From Flavobacteriaceae bacterium (GTDB lineage Bacteria; Bacteroidota; Bacteroidia; Flavobacteriales; Flavobacteriaceae), in assembly GCA_024638225.1 (NCBI GenBank), contig JAHEKR010000012.1, forward strand, positions 1 through 46,634: a DNA stretch of 46,634 nt, read 5' to 3'. Under the pieces are notes generated by a model. The model was not told where the DNA came from. It did not search any database and was given only the letters and a program-made list of their open reading frames with translations. This document shows, piece by piece, positions 1 through 8,474 of this stretch; positions within the stretch are counted from its first letter, which is position 1, and the number at the start of each line of letters is the position of its first letter. The position numbers and the translations under genes were made by a program.

Positions 1-838
1 AGGCCATATTTTCGATGATGCCCAAAACAGGAACCTGAATGTTTTCTTGTTGGAACATGGCCACCCCTTTTTTGGCATCTGCCAAAGCCACAGTTTGTGG
101 CGTGCTTACCACTACTGCCCCTGTTATGGGTAACGACTGCATGATGCTCAAGTGAATATCTCCAGTTCCAGGTGGTAAATCGATGAGTAAAAAGTCTAAT
201 TCGCCCCAAGCTGCATCAAAGATCATTTGTTTCAGTGCCTTGGCTGCCATCGGGCCTCTCCAGATGACTGCTTGATCCGGTTTAGTAAAAAAGCCGATAG
301 ATAGTAGCTTAACACCAAAGTTTTCTACGGGAACCATTTTGGAAACACCATCTAAATTTTTTGCCAAAGGACGTTCGTTGGTTACATCCAACATCAACGG
401 CATGGATGGACCGTAAATATCCGCATCCAAAACTCCAACCTTAAAGCCCATATTGGCTAAAGAAACAGCCAGATTTGCTGTAACCGTAGACTTACCAACG
501 CCACCTTTTCCTGAAGCTACAGCCACTATATGTTTAATTCCTTTTATAGGCTTACCCTTTATCAGTGAAGGGTTTTCTGTTTTTGGCGGGGTTTTAACAC
601 TTGTTTTCACACTTACTTTCGCCTTTTCGTAAACCTCGTCGTGAATAACCTTCATTACCGATACCTCGGCTTTCTTCTTGGCCTGAAGCGTAGGGTTTTC
701 CATCAATAGGTCAATCATTACCTCATCGCCAAAAATATTGATGTTGGTCACTGCACCACTTTCCATCAGGTTCTTACCTGCACCAGGTAAGCTTATGGTC
801 TTTAGTGCTTGCTCGATAGCTGTACGCGTAATTTTCAT
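1..838 (-). CDS. mrp: Mrp/ApbC-family Fe-S cluster carrier ATPase (C-terminus outside window)
   Basis: P-loop ATPase of the Mrp/NBP35/ApbC group, which in known members carries and delivers Fe-S clusters in the cytoplasm. About 279 codons are visible; the C-terminus lies beyond position 1. Residues 1 to about 75 look like the DUF59/MIP18 domain, followed by a Lys/Pro-rich linker. Then come the deviant Walker A motif GKGGVGKST, the switch motif DADIYGPS and DLPPGTGD. The expected C-terminal CxxC would lie in the unseen part. The start is the ATG at 836-838. A TATATTTG -7 box lies just upstream, so the gene may have its own promoter although the gene ahead of it runs the same way. Confidence 0.93.
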   Translation of the reverse strand, partial: MKITRTAIEQALKTISLPGAGKNLMESGAVTNINIFGDEVMIDLLMENPTLQAKKKAEVSVMKVIHDEVYEKAKVSVKTSVKTPPKTENPSLIKGKPIKGIKHIVAVASGKGGVGKSTVTANLAVSLANMGFKVGVLDADIYGPSMPLMLDVTNERPLAKNLDGVSKMVPVENFGVKLLSIGFFTKPDQAVIWRGPMAAKALKQMIFDAAWGELDFLLIDLPPGTGDIHLSIMQSLPITGAVVVSTPQTVALADAKKGVAMFQQENIQVPVLGIIENMA

Positions 839-856
839 TAAGTCTAAATAAGCATA

Positions 857-864
857 CAAATATA
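857..864 (-). promoter_or_regulatory. Putative -7 box (TATATTTG) for mrp
   Basis: The sequence matches the Bacteroidota -7 consensus TAnnTTTG and lies about 20 bases before the mrp start. I see no TTG at the usual -33 distance, so the call rests on the -7 box alone. Confidence 0.45.
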
Positions 865-880
865 GGGTATAACAGTAAGA

Positions 881-1210
881 CTAGCCGCATCTTGTTGGCT
901 GCCATAAAACAGTCTCAAAATTCTGAATTTGGTCATCCACAATTGTATGTCCCTCTGCTTCGAGTAGCTGTTGCATGGTGTTTATTCCGCCAAAATGATG
1001 CTTACCCGTCAACAAGCCCGTTCGATTTACAACCCGATGGGCAGGCACGTCTGCACGAGCATGTGCCGCGTTCATGGCATAACCCACAGTTCGTGCACTT
1101 TTGGCAGCGCCGAGAAAACGGGCAATGGCTCCGTAAGTGGTTACCTTTCCGTAGGGAACTTGACGCACCACAGCATAAACACGCTCAAAAAAATCAGTTG
1201 ATTGAGTCAT
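881..1210 (-). CDS. Alkyltransferase-like protein (MGMT family without catalytic Cys)
   Basis: Small protein (109 aa) of the O6-alkylguanine-DNA alkyltransferase DNA-binding fold. Known alkyltransferase-like proteins bind O6-alkylguanine, flip it out and hand the lesion to nucleotide excision repair rather than removing the alkyl group. The family active-site motif PCHR is here PAHR at residues 56-59, so the acceptor cysteine is alanine. The helix-turn-helix part (VPYGKVTTYGAIA) and the arginine-finger region (SARTVGYAM) are present. Its start lies 17 bases inside the end of trmB, which indicates translation from the same message. Direct alkyl transfer can be excluded from the sequence; the signalling role is inferred from the family. 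Confidence 0.9.
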   Translation of the reverse strand: MTQSTDFFERVYAVVRQVPYGKVTTYGAIARFLGAAKSARTVGYAMNAAHARADVPAHRVVNRTGLLTGKHHFGGINTMQQLLEAEGHTIVDDQIQNFETVLWQPTRCG

Positions 1211-1883
1211 CTGTAGGAAATGAAAACTTGAGGTAGGTTATCGGAATTCCCCTTTCGCGGTATTGTTGTTCATAAAATGTTTGGATTCCAATGACATCCG
1301 CTGGTGCATGAACGTACTGATAAACATCGTGATGTGCCATTTCGGGCTTGATGTTCCAACCGTCCAACACACCAAGTGTATAACCATGCAAAAAAGCAGC
1401 ATCTGTTTTTAGGTGAACAATACCGTTTGGCTTTAAAATTTGTTTGTATTTCAATAGGAAGTTGGGGTTGGTCAGTCGATGATGGGTGCGTTTAAATTTG
1501 TACTGAGGATCTGGAAAGGTTATCCATAGTTCAGATACTTCTGCTGGAGCAAAAACATGAGTTACGAGCTCAATCTGAGTACGCACAAAAGCTACATTTG
1601 GCAACTTTTCTTCCAAGGCTGTTTTGGCTCCTCGCCAAAATCGAGCGCCTTTTATGTCTATACCTATGTAATTTACATTCGGATTTTTCCGAGCAAGCCC
1701 TACGCTATACTCGCCTTTACCACAACCCAGCTCCACTACAATAGGGTTGGAATTGCCAAAAAAAGCAGACCAATTGCCTTTGTATTGAAAATCATCCGCA
1801 AGCAATGATTCACGTGTAGGCTGAATGACATTGGCGAAAGATTCGTTTTCTTTAAAACGTTTTAGTTTATTCTTGCTTCCCAT
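1194..1883 (-). CDS. trmB: tRNA (guanine-N7)-methyltransferase
   Basis: SAM-dependent enzyme that makes 7-methylguanosine at position 46 of the tRNA variable loop. At 229 aa it has the family's usual length. Visible hallmarks are the SAM-binding segment VVELGCGKGEYSVGLA, the acidic turn YIGIDIKGARFW and the TrmB signature ITFPDPQYKFKRTHHRL, which carries the catalytic region. It lies 5 bases after the histidine kinase gene and overlaps the alkyltransferase-like gene by 17 bases. This makes it the middle of a four-gene minus-strand operon: regulator, kinase, trmB, alkyltransferase-like. Confidence 0.96.
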   Translation of the reverse strand: MGSKNKLKRFKENESFANVIQPTRESLLADDFQYKGNWSAFFGNSNPIVVELGCGKGEYSVGLARKNPNVNYIGIDIKGARFWRGAKTALEEKLPNVAFVRTQIELVTHVFAPAEVSELWITFPDPQYKFKRTHHRLTNPNFLLKYKQILKPNGIVHLKTDAAFLHGYTLGVLDGWNIKPEMAHHDVYQYVHAPADVIGIQTFYEQQYRERGIPITYLKFSFPTDDSIN

Positions 1884-1888
1884 AACAA

Positions 1889-2962
1889 TTAACTTACCGA
1901 AACAGTGGTGTCGTGTTTTTCAAGGGTAAAGGAAAATTCTGAGCCAATTTCAGGCTGGCTTTCTACAAAAATTTGTTCTCCGTGTGCTTCTATAATGTGC
2001 TTGACAATAGCAAGTCCTAGACCAGAACCTCCCGTACGACGACTGCCACTTTTGTCCACACGATAAAAACGCTCAAAAAGGCGGGGTAAGTGCTCCTCGT
2101 TAATTCCCTCGCCGTTGTCGCGAACACGAACAATAACTTTGGACGCATATATGGGTTCAACGTCAATTTCGGTTGTCCCCTTAAGCTTCCCGTATTTGAT
2201 GGAATTCATCATCAGGTTGGTTAGTACTTGCTGAATGCGCTCTCGATCACCAAAAACCATTACAGGCCCTTCATTTTTTCTGTCAAATTCTATTTTAATG
2301 TTTGATTTTGAAGCCTGCATTTCCAACATATCAACCACATTTTGAATTAAATCCAGAACATCAAAGGGCTCCATTTCCAATTCGGAATTTCCTGTTTCCA
2401 AATTTGTCAGCAGGTCAAGGTCTTTGACAATATAAATCAAGCGCTCTACCCCTTTACTAGCACGATTTAGATACTTTTTATTTACCGCAGCATCCTTCAT
2501 AGCTCCATCAATTAGTGTATGAATATACCCCTGAACAGTAAAGAGCGGCGTTTTGAGCTCATGTGCCACATTTCCCAGAAACTCGCGCCTAAATACTTCT
2601 TGGTCTTTTAATGTGTTTATTTCGACGTTGCGGCTTAGTGCCAACTCGCGGACATTTTTTAGCAGCGAATCCATATCATCTGTAATTAAAATGTCATTTA
2701 ATTCGCCACTAAACTGAGGTGCTAAATCCTTGTAAATATCCCTGATTTGCTTATAGGTATGGCTTTCTATTCGATAGGCAAAAATGAAAAAGCACACGAT
2801 GAATACAAAAAATGAAAATAAAATTATTGGCCGATATCCGTAGTTGAGGATTTCTACACCCAAAAAGAAAAGAAATACTCCGTTAAGGCTAACCAAAAGC
2901 AAAGTTACCATTGCAGCTAACGCAAGAGATAAAAGATAGGTTTTACGAGGTGTTTTGGCCAT
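1889..2962 (-). CDS. Membrane sensor histidine kinase (PhoR-like)
   Basis: Sensor kinase of 357 aa. Two hydrophobic segments near residues 10-34 and 44-63 anchor it in the inner membrane with a very short outside loop, so it probably senses through the membrane or a partner. A HisKA domain follows with the phosphorylated histidine in VAHELKTPL (H134). The HATPase_c domain has an N box (NLMMNSIKYG), a G1 box (VRDNGEGI), an F box (LFERFYRVD) and a G2 box (GGSGLGLAIVKHI). Its start lies one base after the response regulator stop, so the two are co-transcribed partners. The order and sequence type resemble PhoB/PhoR pairs, but the stimulus cannot be read from sequence. Confidence 0.94.
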   Translation of the reverse strand: MAKTPRKTYLLSLALAAMVTLLLVSLNGVFLFFLGVEILNYGYRPIILFSFFVFIVCFFIFAYRIESHTYKQIRDIYKDLAPQFSGELNDILITDDMDSLLKNVRELALSRNVEINTLKDQEVFRREFLGNVAHELKTPLFTVQGYIHTLIDGAMKDAAVNKKYLNRASKGVERLIYIVKDLDLLTNLETGNSELEMEPFDVLDLIQNVVDMLEMQASKSNIKIEFDRKNEGPVMVFGDRERIQQVLTNLMMNSIKYGKLKGTTEIDVEPIYASKVIVRVRDNGEGINEEHLPRLFERFYRVDKSGSRRTGGSGLGLAIVKHIIEAHGEQIFVESQPEIGSEFSFTLEKHDTTVSVS

Positions 2963-2963
2963 T

Positions 2964-3647
2964 TTATACCACGTATTTATAGCCTACCCCTTTAATGGTT
3001 TTAAAATGATGATCGCCAATTTTTTCTCTGAGTTTACGGATATGAACATCAATTGTCCTGCCACCTACAACTACTTCATTGCCCCACACTTTTTCTAAAA
3101 TTTCGCCTCGTTCAAAAACTTTATTTGGCTTTGATGCCAAAAGAGAAATTAACTCAAATTCCTTCCTTGGTAAGATTAGGTCCTTTGATTGGTATACAAT
3201 TTTGTACTCTTCTCTATTAATGAGAAGGTCTCCAACCTCCACGACTGGATTTTTTGCGTCATTATTTTTAAATCGTCTGAGTATTGCTTTTATCTTACTG
3301 AGCAATACTTTGGGTTTTATGGGCTTGGTTATGTAATCATCTGCACCTGCTTCAAGGCCCGCAACTTGAGAATAGTCTTCACTCCTAGCGGTAAGAAAAA
3401 CAATAATAAGGTCTGAAAGGCTAGGATTTTTACGCAGTTGTTCGCACGTCTCAATACCATCCATTTCGGGCATCATCACATCGAGCAGTACAAGGTGTGG
3501 TTCCCAAGCTGCAGCTTTTTTAATAGCCTCTAATCCATTTTTTGCCTTAGCAACTTGATATCCTTCGCTGGTCAAATTGTATTCTAAAATCTCCAAGATA
3601 TCTGGCTCATCATCAACCAATATAATACGGGTGTTCTTTTTTTTCAT
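2964..3647 (-). CDS. OmpR/PhoB-family response regulator
   Basis: DNA-binding response regulator of 227 aa. The receiver domain (about 7-122) has the acidic pair at D12 and D13, the phospho-acceptor D56 in LLDVMMPEMDG, the conserved threonine in FLTARSED and lysine in YITKPIKP. The C-terminal winged helix (about 133-227) carries the typical RTIDVHIRKLREKIG recognition-helix region and ends IKGVGYKYVV. It is the first gene of the minus-strand operon with its kinase, and diverges from the LuxE-like gene across about 50-90 bases. Confidence 0.95.
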   Translation of the reverse strand: MKKKNTRIILVDDEPDILEILEYNLTSEGYQVAKAKNGLEAIKKAAAWEPHLVLLDVMMPEMDGIETCEQLRKNPSLSDLIIVFLTARSEDYSQVAGLEAGADDYITKPIKPKVLLSKIKAILRRFKNNDAKNPVVEVGDLLINREEYKIVYQSKDLILPRKEFELISLLASKPNKVFERGEILEKVWGNEVVVGGRTIDVHIRKLREKIGDHHFKTIKGVGYKYVV

Positions 3648-3667
3648 TTCGCTTTAGTCGCTTGCTT

Positions 3668-3675
3668 CAAAAATA
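3668..3675 (-). promoter_or_regulatory. Putative -7 box (TATTTTTG) for the two-component operon
   Basis: A TAnnTTTG match lies 20 bases before the response regulator start, inside the short divergent spacer. No convincing -33 element is seen. Confidence 0.35.
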
Positions 3676-3737
3676 AAAAAATATCAATAGCTTTTGGCGT
3701 GAATTTTTTGAAAAATCATCAATACATTTGGGTACAC

Positions 3738-4673
3738 ATGAATTTATTCGAAAAAGAGGCCTTTTCCCTGTTTGCTTATCAACATGAGCATAATCCCGTC
3801 TATAGATCCTATTGTGATTTGATCAATATCAATCCAGCGGATGTACATGCGCTCACAGATATTCCCTTTCTTCCAATCGAGTTATTTAAATCACATCGAG
3901 TAAGTTGTACAGATAAAGAAGAAATTGTGTTTGAAAGTTCCGGCACTGGAGGTATCGTTAGTAAGCATTATGTTAATTCGTTGGAGCATTATGTTCAAAG
4001 CTTTACTTCTTGTTTTTCCGAGTTTTACGGTAAGCCCGAAGACTACTTCATACTGGCTTTACTCCCAGGCTATTTGGAACGTCCCAATGCCTCGCTTGTC
4101 TACATGTGCCAAAACTTAATAGACCGAGCCCAAAAACCTATTAGCGGTTTTTACCTAAATGAATTTGACAGACTACATCAAACGCTTGCTCAGCTGAATA
4201 AACAACAAAAACCAACCTTGTTGATTGGTGTGAGTTTTGCACTTCTCGATTTTTGCGAAGCATATCCAATAAGGTGTACCAATACCATCATAATGGAGAC
4301 AGGCGGTATGAAAGGCAGACGGAAAGAATTGATACGTGAAGAGCTACATATGCGATTAAAACAAGGCTTTGGGGTGACCGAAATCCACAGTGAGTACGGA
4401 ATGACAGAACTATTATCACAAGCGTATTCGAAAGGAAAGGGTGTTTTTTATACACCGCAAAGCATGCGGGTATTTGTGCGTGATGTACGCGATCCCAAGC
4501 AAGTGACCCAAACAGGAACTGGTGGCCTTAACATCATAGACTTATCCAACAAGTCATCTTGTGCATTTATTGCTACCCAAGATTTAGGCAAATGTTACAC
4601 TGATGGAACTTTCGAAGTGTTGGGACGCTTTGACTCAGCTGATATTCGCGGGTGCTCGCTTATGACGGCTTGA
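3738..4673 (+). CDS. LuxE-like acyl-protein synthetase / acyl transferase
   Basis: Member of the LuxE/PaaK-like adenylate-forming superfamily. The best-known member, LuxE, activates fatty acids as acyl-AMP and passes them to its own cysteine; Bacteroidota copies have no known product. The nucleotide-binding signature is visible as [15 protein letters not shown], and the later adenylate-binding region as [16 protein letters not shown] start it at the ATG at 3738 ([12 protein letters not shown]), because family members begin near this FEKxAxxxF motif. An in-frame GTG at 3699 would add 13 unconvincing residues. It is alone on its strand, divergent from the two-component system and overlapping tyrS by 14 bases at the 3' end. 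No luxCDAB genes or carrier protein lie nearby. Confidence 0.8.
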   Translation: MNLFEKEAFSLFAYQHEHNPVYRSYCDLININPADVHALTDIPFLPIELFKSHRVSCTDKEEIVFESSGTGGIVSKHYVNSLEHYVQSFTSCFSEFYGKPEDYFILALLPGYLERPNASLVYMCQNLIDRAQKPISGFYLNEFDRLHQTLAQLNKQQKPTLLIGVSFALLDFCEAYPIRCTNTIIMETGGMKGRRKELIREELHMRLKQGFGVTEIHSEYGMTELLSQAYSKGKGVFYTPQSMRVFVRDVRDPKQVTQTGTGGLNIIDLSNKSSCAFIATQDLGKCYTDGTFEVLGRFDSADIRGCSLMTA

Positions 4674-5958
4674 TAATCAGCAAAAAGTAGTTCTTTTTTC
4701 CACGCTGAAGCAAGACATAACGATCACAAATAATGTCTGCATCAGTCAGTTGCTTACGCTCATCTACTTTTTCTTTATTTACAGAAATTGAGTTTTCTTT
4801 TAGCGCGCGTCTTGCCTCTCCATTAGACTTTAAAAATCCTGAACTACCAGCAAGGGCGTCGACAATTTCTAGTCCCGAGTGGATTGCTGAAGCAGCTACT
4901 TCGGCTTGAGGAACTCCTTCAAAAACATCCAATAATGTTTGTGTATCAAGTCCTTTTAGCGCATCTGCTGTTGCTTTACCAAACAAAATTTGTGCCGCCT
5001 GTTCGGCTTGTGCCACGTCCGCCTGCGAATGAACCATGGCCGTCACTTCTTGAGCCAGCCTGCGCTGAAGTTGGCGTTGGTGAGCTGCCTCTTTGTGCGT
5101 AGCAATTAATTTATTAATTTCCTCTTGGGAAAGGAATGTAAATATTTTGATGTATTTCTCAGCATCTTCATCAGAGGCATTTAGCCAGTATTGATAAAAC
5201 TTATACGGAGAGGTTTTGGTGCGGTCGAGCCATACATTTCCACCTTCTGTTTTGCCAAACTTAGTGCCGTCTGCCTTGGTAATCAATGGACAGGTGAGCG
5301 CATAAGCCTTGCCTGATAATTTTCGGCGAATGAGTTCAGTGCCTGTTGTAATATTTCCCCATTGGTCACTACCACCCATTTGCAGCAAGCAATTATGGTG
5401 TTCGTATAAATGTAAAAAATCATAGCCCTGAATAAGCTGATAGGTAAACTCTGTAAAGGAAATCCCCTCTTTTGCTTCTGCACCAAGACGTTTCTTTACC
5501 GAATCCTTAGCCATCATATAGTTAACGCTTAGATGCTTGCCTATATCTCGGGCAAAATCAATCAAACTAAAGGATTTCATCCAATCGTAATTGTTAACCA
5601 AAACAGCGCTGTTTTTGGTACTACTGTCAAAGTCTAAAAATTTGGCCAGTTGCTTTTCTATTCCATCGCAGTTTTTTTGGAGTGTAGCCGTGTCAAGCAG
5701 GTTGCGCTCGGTCGACTTCCCAGAGGGATCGCCTATCATTCCTGTAGCCCCGCCAACTAATGCGTACGGTTTATGACCATAGCGCTGAAAGTGCATCAAA
5801 ATCATGATCTGAACCAAACTCCCAATATGTAGCGAATCTGCTGTGGGGTCAAAGCCTATATAGCCAGCTGTCATGCCCTTGCTCAAGGTAGCATCTGTTT
5901 CGGGCATGATGTCGTGCACCATACCCCGCCATGTAAGTTCTTCTACAAATGATGCCAT
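4660..5958 (-). CDS. tyrS: Tyrosyl-tRNA synthetase
   Basis: Class I aminoacyl-tRNA synthetase charging tRNA-Tyr, 432 aa, a normal bacterial length. The Rossmann core shows the HIGH-type motif as HIGS in ADSLHIGSL, the tyrosine-binding region [14 protein letters not shown] and [10 protein letters not shown], and the KMSKS-type motif as KFGKT in [12 protein letters not shown]. The last about 60 residues form an S4-like RNA-binding domain ([14 protein letters not shown] onward). Its 3' end overlaps the convergent LuxE-like gene by 14 bases, with no terminator between. A TATATTTG box lies 15 bases before the start, giving it its own promoter. Confidence 0.97.
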   Translation of the reverse strand: MASFVEELTWRGMVHDIMPETDATLSKGMTAGYIGFDPTADSLHIGSLVQIMILMHFQRYGHKPYALVGGATGMIGDPSGKSTERNLLDTATLQKNCDGIEKQLAKFLDFDSSTKNSAVLVNNYDWMKSFSLIDFARDIGKHLSVNYMMAKDSVKKRLGAEAKEGISFTEFTYQLIQGYDFLHLYEHHNCLLQMGGSDQWGNITTGTELIRRKLSGKAYALTCPLITKADGTKFGKTEGGNVWLDRTKTSPYKFYQYWLNASDEDAEKYIKIFTFLSQEEINKLIATHKEAAHQRQLQRRLAQEVTAMVHSQADVAQAEQAAQILFGKATADALKGLDTQTLLDVFEGVPQAEVAASAIHSGLEIVDALAGSSGFLKSNGEARRALKENSISVNKEKVDERKQLTDADIICDRYVLLQRGKKNYFLLIIKPS

Positions 5959-5972
5959 AGGACAAATTTTAG

Positions 5973-5980
5973 CAAATATA
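5973..5980 (-). promoter_or_regulatory. Putative -7 box (TATATTTG) for tyrS
   Basis: An exact TAnnTTTG match lies 15 bases upstream of the tyrS ATG. This implies a very short leader with no room for a T-box or other riboswitch. No TTG is seen at the -33 spacing. Confidence 0.5.
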
Positions 5981-6005
5981 AACCTCTAAAAGGAAGTATC
6001 GAAAC

Positions 6006-6353
6006 TTATTCTATTAATAGAGCTGGTAATCTTAGTGTGGTCGAGTCCTGCTTGATTAATCCGTCAATATGTTCTTGAACTTCCTCAAAGATTTTGGTGT
6101 ATTGTTTCGGTTTAGAAACATAGTAAAGATTATTTTTTGCAAAAGTAACACTGTCAATTCCATGGAATGAATACAGGGAATCTATCAGAACGATAGGCAC
6201 ATCACTATAGCTACGTGAAGCATTGGCTAACGACAAGTCAATCAAAAAATCAACCATTTGATCTTCTTCCATGAATGGTTCGGGCTTTGGAATTCGGTCT
6301 TGGGAACAACCAAAGATTAAAAAACCAAAAACAAGGAAACGCCAATTTTTCAT
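6006..6353 (-). CDS. DUF4296 family lipoprotein
   Basis: Predicted lipoprotein of 115 aa. The N-terminus is a short charged-hydrophobic signal ending in FLIFGCSQ, a lipobox with C16 as the likely lipidated residue. The mature part has the DUF4296 pattern: a conserved acidic helix near EDQMVDFLIDLSLANA, then LYSFHGIDSVTFAKNNLYYVSKP and a final helix region. The function is unknown. It overlaps the dihydroorotase gene by 4 bases, so it is the last gene of a three-gene operon (glycosyltransferase, dihydroorotase, DUF4296). To my knowledge this gene order recurs in Flavobacteriia, but nothing in the sequence links it to pyrimidine synthesis. Confidence 0.85.
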   Translation of the reverse strand: MKNWRFLVFGFLIFGCSQDRIPKPEPFMEEDQMVDFLIDLSLANASRSYSDVPIVLIDSLYSFHGIDSVTFAKNNLYYVSKPKQYTKIFEEVQEHIDGLIKQDSTTLRLPALLIE

Positions 6354-7687
6354 CGGTCAAAAGTTAGTGCTTGGGCATTCTTGTCAGTAGCAAAGCTACC
6401 GTTATTGTACAGCAACGCGCCGTTAACAAAGGTATGGGTTACAGTTCCACGCAATTGGGTTCCCTCTAAAGGAGACCATCCGCATTTATATAGCAGCTGA
6501 TCGCGAGTTACGGTTTGTGTCTTTTCTGTGTCTACAAGCACCAAATCAGCGTAATAGCCAGGGCGAATAAATCCACGTTCTGCAATTGAAAATAATATGG
6601 CTGGGTTGTGGCACATCTTTTCGACCACTTTTTCCAAAGATATTTTACCCTGTTTGACACATTCCAATAAAACAGGAAGAGCGTGTTGAACCATAGGACC
6701 ACCAGAGGGTGCCTTGGTGTAGGGTTGACTTTTCTCTTCTAAAGTATGCGGTGCATGATCGGTTGCAATAATATCGATACGATCGTCGTTCAATGCTTCC
6801 CATAAACCCGCTCTATCAACAGCGGTTTTAACCGCTGGATTCCATTTGATATGTGTACCTTTTGAAAGGTAATCCTCATCCGAAAACCACAAATGATGAA
6901 TACATACTTCAGAAGTAATTTTCTTTTTTTCTAGCGGAAGTTTATTTGAAAATAAGTGTGTTTCTCTTGCCGTTGAAAGATGAAATACATGCAATCGTGC
7001 ACCCGTTTCCTTTGCCAAAGAAATAGCCTTGGATGAAGAAAGGTAACAGGCTTCCTCAGAACGTATGTCGGGATGATGCATAATGGGAATATCATCGCCA
7101 TAAACATCGGTAAACTTTTTGAGGTTGGTGCGTATGGTATGTTCATCTTCGCAATGAACAGAGATGGGTAATGTAAAAACAGAAAAAATCTCTTTAAGTG
7201 TTTCGGGATTGTCAACCAACATATTCCCCGTAGATGAGCCCAAAAATAGCTTTAACCCAGGAGTTGTTTTGGGGTTTACAGCTTTTACTTCTTCCAAATT
7301 ATCATTGGTACCCCCAAACATAAATCCGTAGTTAGCCCATGCTGTTTTGGCAGCAGTGGCTAATTTATCCGCATAGGCTTGAGCAGTGGTAGTTTGTGGA
7401 TTTGTATTGGGCATTTCCAAAAATGAAGTGATACCGCCTGCCAAACATGCCTTTGATTCGGTCCCAATAGTTGCCTTATGGGTTAGTCCAGGTTCACGAA
7501 AATGGACTTGATCATCAATACAGCCAGGAAGAAGATACTTGCCATGGGCTTCGATAATATCCATATCTGCAGTGGGAGCAATAGATGACGAAACTTCGGC
7601 AATACGCATGCCTTCAATAAGCACATCTTGTTTACTAGTTGTACCTTCATTAACTACCTGCGCTCCTTTGATTAATTTTTTTGTCAT
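6350..7687 (-). CDS. pyrC: Dihydroorotase (amidohydrolase superfamily)
   Basis: Cyclic amidohydrolase of 445 aa, annotated in the family as dihydroorotase: N-carbamoyl-aspartate to dihydroorotate, step three of pyrimidine synthesis. Visible motifs are GCIDDQVHFREPG (58-67), GGTNDN, LFLGSSTGNM, a metal-ligand region in SVHCEDEHTI, HVFHLSTARE and the catalytic aspartate in IATDHAPHT. The usual metal-binding pair HxH is here Q60-x-H62, so the first histidine ligand is glutamine. From memory this DDQVHFREPG form is common in Bacteroidota, so I still call dihydroorotase, but the substrate and metal count deserve a check. It is translationally coupled on both sides by 4-base overlaps. Confidence 0.87.
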   Translation of the reverse strand: MTKKLIKGAQVVNEGTTSKQDVLIEGMRIAEVSSSIAPTADMDIIEAHGKYLLPGCIDDQVHFREPGLTHKATIGTESKACLAGGITSFLEMPNTNPQTTTAQAYADKLATAAKTAWANYGFMFGGTNDNLEEVKAVNPKTTPGLKLFLGSSTGNMLVDNPETLKEIFSVFTLPISVHCEDEHTIRTNLKKFTDVYGDDIPIMHHPDIRSEEACYLSSSKAISLAKETGARLHVFHLSTARETHLFSNKLPLEKKKITSEVCIHHLWFSDEDYLSKGTHIKWNPAVKTAVDRAGLWEALNDDRIDIIATDHAPHTLEEKSQPYTKAPSGGPMVQHALPVLLECVKQGKISLEKVVEKMCHNPAILFSIAERGFIRPGYYADLVLVDTEKTQTVTRDQLLYKCGWSPLEGTQLRGTVTHTFVNGALLYNNGSFATDKNAQALTFDR

Positions 7688-8409
7688 TTATTTTTTTTCA
7701 TAAGACTTCGCCATTTCATGGAAATAATTCCAAAAACTGCCTCTTTTATTATTGAACCATTCATTTTTGATTCTCCTTTAGTTCTGTCCGTAAAAATAAT
7801 TGGAAATTCTAGGATGCGAAAGTCTTTTTTCCATGCCCAAAATTTTAAGGCAATCTGAAAAGCATATCCCTTAAATCGAATGGCATTTAGATCAATCGAC
7901 TGAAGCACTTTGGTGTGATAGCCTACGTATCCAGCTGTAGGGTCAGCTACGGGTAGGCCTGTTACCAAGCGCACGTAAAACGATGCCCCTAAGGAGAGGA
8001 TTATTCGTCCAAGAGGCCATTTGCGCACACGAATTCCCCCTTTGTAACGCGAACCGACGACAACATCCGTTTTATCCTCCTTCAATAAGGCAAGCATTGG
8101 CGTTATTGCTTCCGGAGGGTGTGAAAAATCAGCGTCCATTTCAAACAAATAAGTATATCCCTTGTTAAGAGCCCAATTAAATCCATGTACATAGGCAGGG
8201 CCCAAGCCGTTTTTTTCCGTGCGAACACTTAAGTGAATATGCGGATCTGTGGCGGAAAGTTGACGCACAAATTCAGCCGTTCCATCTGGTGAGCTGTCAT
8301 CAACAACTAGAATGTCTAACGCCAATTCAAGAGAAGTAATCGCATTTAAAATATGCTGGATATTTTCCGATTCATTATAGGTAGGAATGACAACAATTGA
8401 TGAGTTCAT
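7684..8409 (-). CDS. Polyprenol-phosphate mannosyltransferase (GT2 family)
   Basis: Soluble or peripheral glycosyltransferase of 241 aa, of the dolichyl-phosphate-mannose synthase type. It would transfer mannose from GDP-mannose to a polyprenyl phosphate at the inner face of the membrane, providing a donor for glycosylation outside. The N-terminal GT-A signature VIPTYNESENIQ, the nucleotide-binding VVDDSSPDGT, the metal-binding DxD as EMDADFSHPP and the GSRYKGG region are present. There is no C-terminal membrane domain. First gene of the operon with dihydroorotase and DUF4296. The sugar specificity is inferred from the family only. Confidence 0.9.
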   Translation of the reverse strand: MNSSIVVIPTYNESENIQHILNAITSLELALDILVVDDSSPDGTAEFVRQLSATDPHIHLSVRTEKNGLGPAYVHGFNWALNKGYTYLFEMDADFSHPPEAITPMLALLKEDKTDVVVGSRYKGGIRVRKWPLGRIILSLGASFYVRLVTGLPVADPTAGYVGYHTKVLQSIDLNAIRFKGYAFQIALKFWAWKKDFRILEFPIIFTDRTKGESKMNGSIIKEAVFGIISMKWRSLMKKNK

Positions 8410-8474
8410 GATAAAAGCTAAAATACGTATTTATGCGGGGGCATCTAGCCCAAAATTTTGGATACTTTTGTACT

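Noticed and set aside
892-1236. Plus-strand open frame across the alkyltransferase-like gene
   Set aside because: It is the mirror frame of two recognised minus-strand genes and has no family resemblance.
3699-4673. LuxE-like gene as a bioluminescence locus
   Set aside because: luxA, luxB, luxC and luxD are absent; the gene is solitary.
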